NCBI GenBank assembly: GCA_964567295.1
Contig: CAZMLU010000071.1
Location: forward strand, 1-7,457
Direction of reading: 5' to 3'
DNA from: SLJK01 sp964567295
Lineage (GTDB): Bacteria; Bacillota; Dethiobacteria; DTU022; UBA8154
DNA length: 7,457 nt
Shown here: positions 5,358 through 7,457 of the stretch, one piece after another
Layout of the letters: each line of letters starts with the position of its first letter
Numbering within the stretch: the stretch's first letter is position 1
Notes under the pieces: generated by a model
The model's database searches: none
What the model saw: only the letters and a program-made list of their open reading frames with translations
Told to the model about the DNA's origin: nothing
Position numbers and translations under genes: made by a program

Positions 5358-5393
5358 ACAAGTATAAAAAAGAAATTAGTAATTCTTGAAAGC
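5358..5393 (-). promoter_or_regulatory. Weak candidate promoter for the adenosyltransferase
   Basis: In the 136-nt gap after argH the minus strand contains TATACT as a possible -10 element, with only a poor -35 (TTCAAG-like, about 18 bp upstream). I see no B12 box or other riboswitch core here and no convincing terminator for argH, so transcription could also continue from argGH. Coordinates are approximate. Confidence 0.25.
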
Positions 5394-5445
5394 AGCACCA
5401 TAATACAATGTTGCCCGGGAAATATCCCCATTATTTACTCGTTTT

Positions 5446-6864
5446 TTATTTTTGCAACCTGTACTCCAGGACCCTGACAGCCCGGTCCATCTGTTTTTCC
5501 AGAGCTTGCGGCGAGGTGCCCCCACGGCTGTTCTTACCCTTTATGGCTTCTTCCGGCTTAATATTTTCCAGCGCTTCTGCCTCTCCCAGCAGGGGGTGAA
5601 AAGCTCCTGCTTCTTCCGGTGAAAGTTCAGTCAGCCACATCTCTCTATCCAGGCAGTAGCGCACCAGTTTCCCCACAGTATGGTGCGCCTCACGAAAGGG
5701 AACACCACGCAGGGCCAAGTAATCTGCCAGTTCTGTGGCAGTAGCGTAATCTCCCTTCACAGCATTCTGCAGTTTATCTTTATGCAGCTTTATATCCCTT
5801 AGAAGCTCATTATATAGGCTTAGAACGTCCTTCACGGTATCCACGGTGTCAAAAAGGGGTTCCTTGTCTTCCTGCATATCCTTGTTATAAGTAAGGGGGA
5901 GCCCTTTCAAAACCGTCAACAAAGAAAGCAGATTACCATAAACCCGGCCTGTTTTGGCCCGGACCAGCTCAGGGACATCGGGGTTTTTTTTCTGAGGCAT
6001 CATGCTGCTTCCCGTAGAAAAAGCGTCTCCCAACTCCACAAAAGAAAACTCCTGGGAAGACCACAGCACCAGTTCTTCGCTAAGGCGGCTCAAGTGCATC
6101 ATCAGAAAGGCAGAATCACTCAAAAATTCCAAAACAAAATCACGGTCGCTGACGGCATCCATGCTGTTTTCGTACATTTTTTTGAAATCCAGCTCACTGC
6201 ATAAATATTCCCGGTCAATGGGAAAACTGGTTCCGCTAATAGCTCCTGCGCCCAAAGGCATAAGGTCTGCTCTCTGGTAGGAGTCAATAAAACGCTCCCT
6301 GTCCCTCTGCAACATCCAAAAATAGGCCAAGAGGTGATGAGAAAAAAGAACGGGTTGCGCTCTCTGCAGGTGAGTATATCCAGGCATTATTACTTCCCGC
6401 TGTGCACGCGCCACTGTTAAGATGGTTTTCTGCAAAGCATGAAGCAACTTTTCTACTTCAATGATCTCCCTTTTAACAAAAAGATGCATATCCAGCGCCA
6501 CCTGGTCATTACGGCTGCGTCCGGTATGCAACTTTCCCCCGACCGGTCCAATCTTATCTATCAATTTTTTTTCAATATTCATGTGTATATCTTCCAAGGC
6601 AGGGTCCGGGGTAAATTCGCCCCTGGACAATTCTTGCTCGATTTCCTCCAGGCCTTTTAGAATAAGATCCCCCTCCTGGGTGGAAATAATTCCCGTTTTA
6701 ACCAGCATGCGGCAGTGAATTTTGCTTCCTTGAATATCTTCCGCAACCAGGCGGCGATCAAAGGATAAAGAAGCGGTAAAAGCTTCCGCTTTTTTGTCCA
6801 GAGACTCCTGGAACCTTCCTCCCCAGGGGCTAGTATTTTTTTCTTCCCGCTTTCTGGAGCTCAT
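5446..6864 (-). CDS. argH: Argininosuccinate lyase
   Basis: This cytoplasmic enzyme splits argininosuccinate into arginine and fumarate, the last step of arginine synthesis. The 472-residue length is normal for the family. The opening TSPWGGRFQE (11-20) is typical of ArgH. LHTGRSRNDQ (112-121) and PGYTHLQRAQP (161-171, with His165) are conserved active-site segments. The fumarate-lyase superfamily signature GSSMMPQKKNPD is at 285-296 and includes the mobile loop with its catalytic serine. The gene overlaps the upstream argG by 4 nt (ATGA), a sign of translational coupling. It ends in TAA at 5446, and no strong terminator follows. Nothing odd is seen in the sequence; all the expected motifs are intact. 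Confidence 0.97.
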   Translation of the reverse strand: MSSRKREEKNTSPWGGRFQESLDKKAEAFTASLSFDRRLVAEDIQGSKIHCRMLVKTGIISTQEGDLILKGLEEIEQELSRGEFTPDPALEDIHMNIEKKLIDKIGPVGGKLHTGRSRNDQVALDMHLFVKREIIEVEKLLHALQKTILTVARAQREVIMPGYTHLQRAQPVLFSHHLLAYFWMLQRDRERFIDSYQRADLMPLGAGAISGTSFPIDREYLCSELDFKKMYENSMDAVSDRDFVLEFLSDSAFLMMHLSRLSEELVLWSSQEFSFVELGDAFSTGSSMMPQKKNPDVPELVRAKTGRVYGNLLSLLTVLKGLPLTYNKDMQEDKEPLFDTVDTVKDVLSLYNELLRDIKLHKDKLQNAVKGDYATATELADYLALRGVPFREAHHTVGKLVRYCLDREMWLTELSPEEAGAFHPLLGEAEALENIKPEEAIKGKNSRGGTSPQALEKQMDRAVRVLEYRLQK

Positions 6865-7457
6865 TTCTTTTCTGATACCTCGTTTTTCCAGGTTCCCCTG
6901 AGCAGTCCTTCCACCTTCAGGGGAAGCCCGAAAAGGTTGATGAACCCTTCGGCGTCTTTCTGATCATACAATTCATCTTCTTCAAAGGTGGCCAACTGGG
7001 GGTGATAAAGAGTATGTGGGGATAGCCGGCTCAGAACGCTAATATTTCCTTTATAAAGCTTCAGCTTGATCTCTCCGCTGACCTTCTCCTGGGTGCTGTC
7101 GAAAAAAGCATCCAAAGCTTTCCGCAAGGGGAGGTACCACTGCCCGTTGTACACCAACTCTGCATATTTAACGGAGAGCATCTCTTTAAAATGCATAGTT
7201 TCCCGGTCCAGGGTTAGCTGCTCGAGTTCTTTATGAGCATAATACAGCAGCGTTCCGCCCGGGGTCTCGTAGACTCCCCTGGATTTCATTCCTACCAACC
7301 GATTTTCCACTATATCAACCCTACCCACGGCGTTTCTTCCTGCTATTTCGTTCAGTTTTTCCAACAACGGGACACTTTCCATAGATACACCGTTAATTCC
7401 AATCGGTATCCCTTTTTTAAATGTTATTTCTACGACTTCTGCTTCATGCGGCGCTTC
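6861..7457 (-). CDS. argG: Argininosuccinate synthase (C-terminal part, cut by window edge)
   Basis: This enzyme joins citrulline and aspartate using ATP to make argininosuccinate. The frame is open to the window edge at 7457 and gives 198 residues, about the C-terminal half of a protein that is usually near 400 residues. The ATG at 7382 is internal, not the start: the upstream codons (EAPHEAEVVEITF, KKGIPIGINGV) fit the ArgG family. Diagnostic segments are GRVDIVENRLVGMKSRGVYE and the following TPGGTLL, which belong to the tetramerisation/substrate-binding part, and LRKALDAFFDSTQEKVSGEI. The stop TGA overlaps the argH ATG. Together they form the common argGH arrangement. The nucleotide-binding N-terminal domain (SGGLDTS) lies outside the window. 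Confidence 0.96.
   Translation of the reverse strand, partial: EAPHEAEVVEITFKKGIPIGINGVSMESVPLLEKLNEIAGRNAVGRVDIVENRLVGMKSRGVYETPGGTLLYYAHKELEQLTLDRETMHFKEMLSVKYAELVYNGQWYLPLRKALDAFFDSTQEKVSGEIKLKLYKGNISVLSRLSPHTLYHPQLATFEEDELYDQKDAEGFINLFGLPLKVEGLLRGTWKNEVSEKK

Noticed and set aside
5310..5445. Rho-independent terminator after argH
   Set aside because: The only inverted repeat (around GGGGATATTTCCC on the minus strand) is about 5 bp with a wobble pair and has no following U-tract.
6411..6417. B12-box-like GCCACTG (cobalamin riboswitch core)
   Set aside because: It lies inside argH on the antisense strand with no surrounding riboswitch structure and no downstream plus-strand gene; a 7-mer chance match.

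Overview
The window looks like a piece of an anaerobic Bacillota (Clostridia) chromosome, most likely an acetogenic, methylotrophic or otherwise corrinoid-rich organism. The reasons are strong AGGAGG-type ribosome binding sites, a near-consensus sigma-A promoter, AT-rich intergenic DNA, and a cluster of corrinoid methyl-transfer genes that includes a RACo-type reductive activator. This placement is an inference from gene content; no species can be named. Every gene I can support lies on the minus strand, so transcription runs from high to low coordinates.

Layout in transcription order. (1) 7457-5446: the 3' part of argG (argininosuccinate synthase, cut by the window edge) overlaps argH by 4 nt. 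This is an ordinary arginine biosynthesis operon. (2) 5309-3942: a corrinoid adenosyltransferase (CobO/BtuR/CobA type), then an XRE-family regulator with three helix-turn-helix units. (3) 3814-1848: a module of corrinoid protein, DUF2284 cysteine-rich metal-binding protein and class I SAM-dependent methyltransferase, with gaps of 18 nt or less and a candidate promoter in front. (4) 1847-1383: a 465-nt AT-rich intergenic region. It holds a near-consensus minus-strand promoter (TTGACA-N17-TATTAT), three 10-bp direct repeats upstream of it, a perfect 15-bp palindrome just downstream of it, and a leader of about 300 nt. (5) 1382-1: a second corrinoid protein, paralogous to the first, followed by the N-terminal part of a RACo-like [2Fe-2S]/ASKHA corrinoid activator that runs off the window.

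How the genes could work together. The corrinoid proteins carry a methyl group on cobalt between a substrate-specific methyltransferase and a second methyltransferase that passes it to tetrahydrofolate. The activator returns accidentally oxidised Co(II) to Co(I), the adenosyltransferase handles corrinoid cofactor, and the triple-HTH protein is the best local candidate regulator. No MttB/MtgB/MtaB-type substrate methyltransferase and no MtaA/MtvA-type second methyltransferase is present, so the methyl donor cannot be read from this window. The least ordinary part is the corrinoid protein / DUF2284 / SAM-methyltransferase trio, whose joint function I do not know.

Several longest-ORF starts (TTG codons) are poorly supported. 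Better starts with Shine-Dalgarno sequences were chosen for the second corrinoid protein (GTG), the regulator (ATG) and the adenosyltransferase (ATG). The SAM methyltransferase may start at a CTG.
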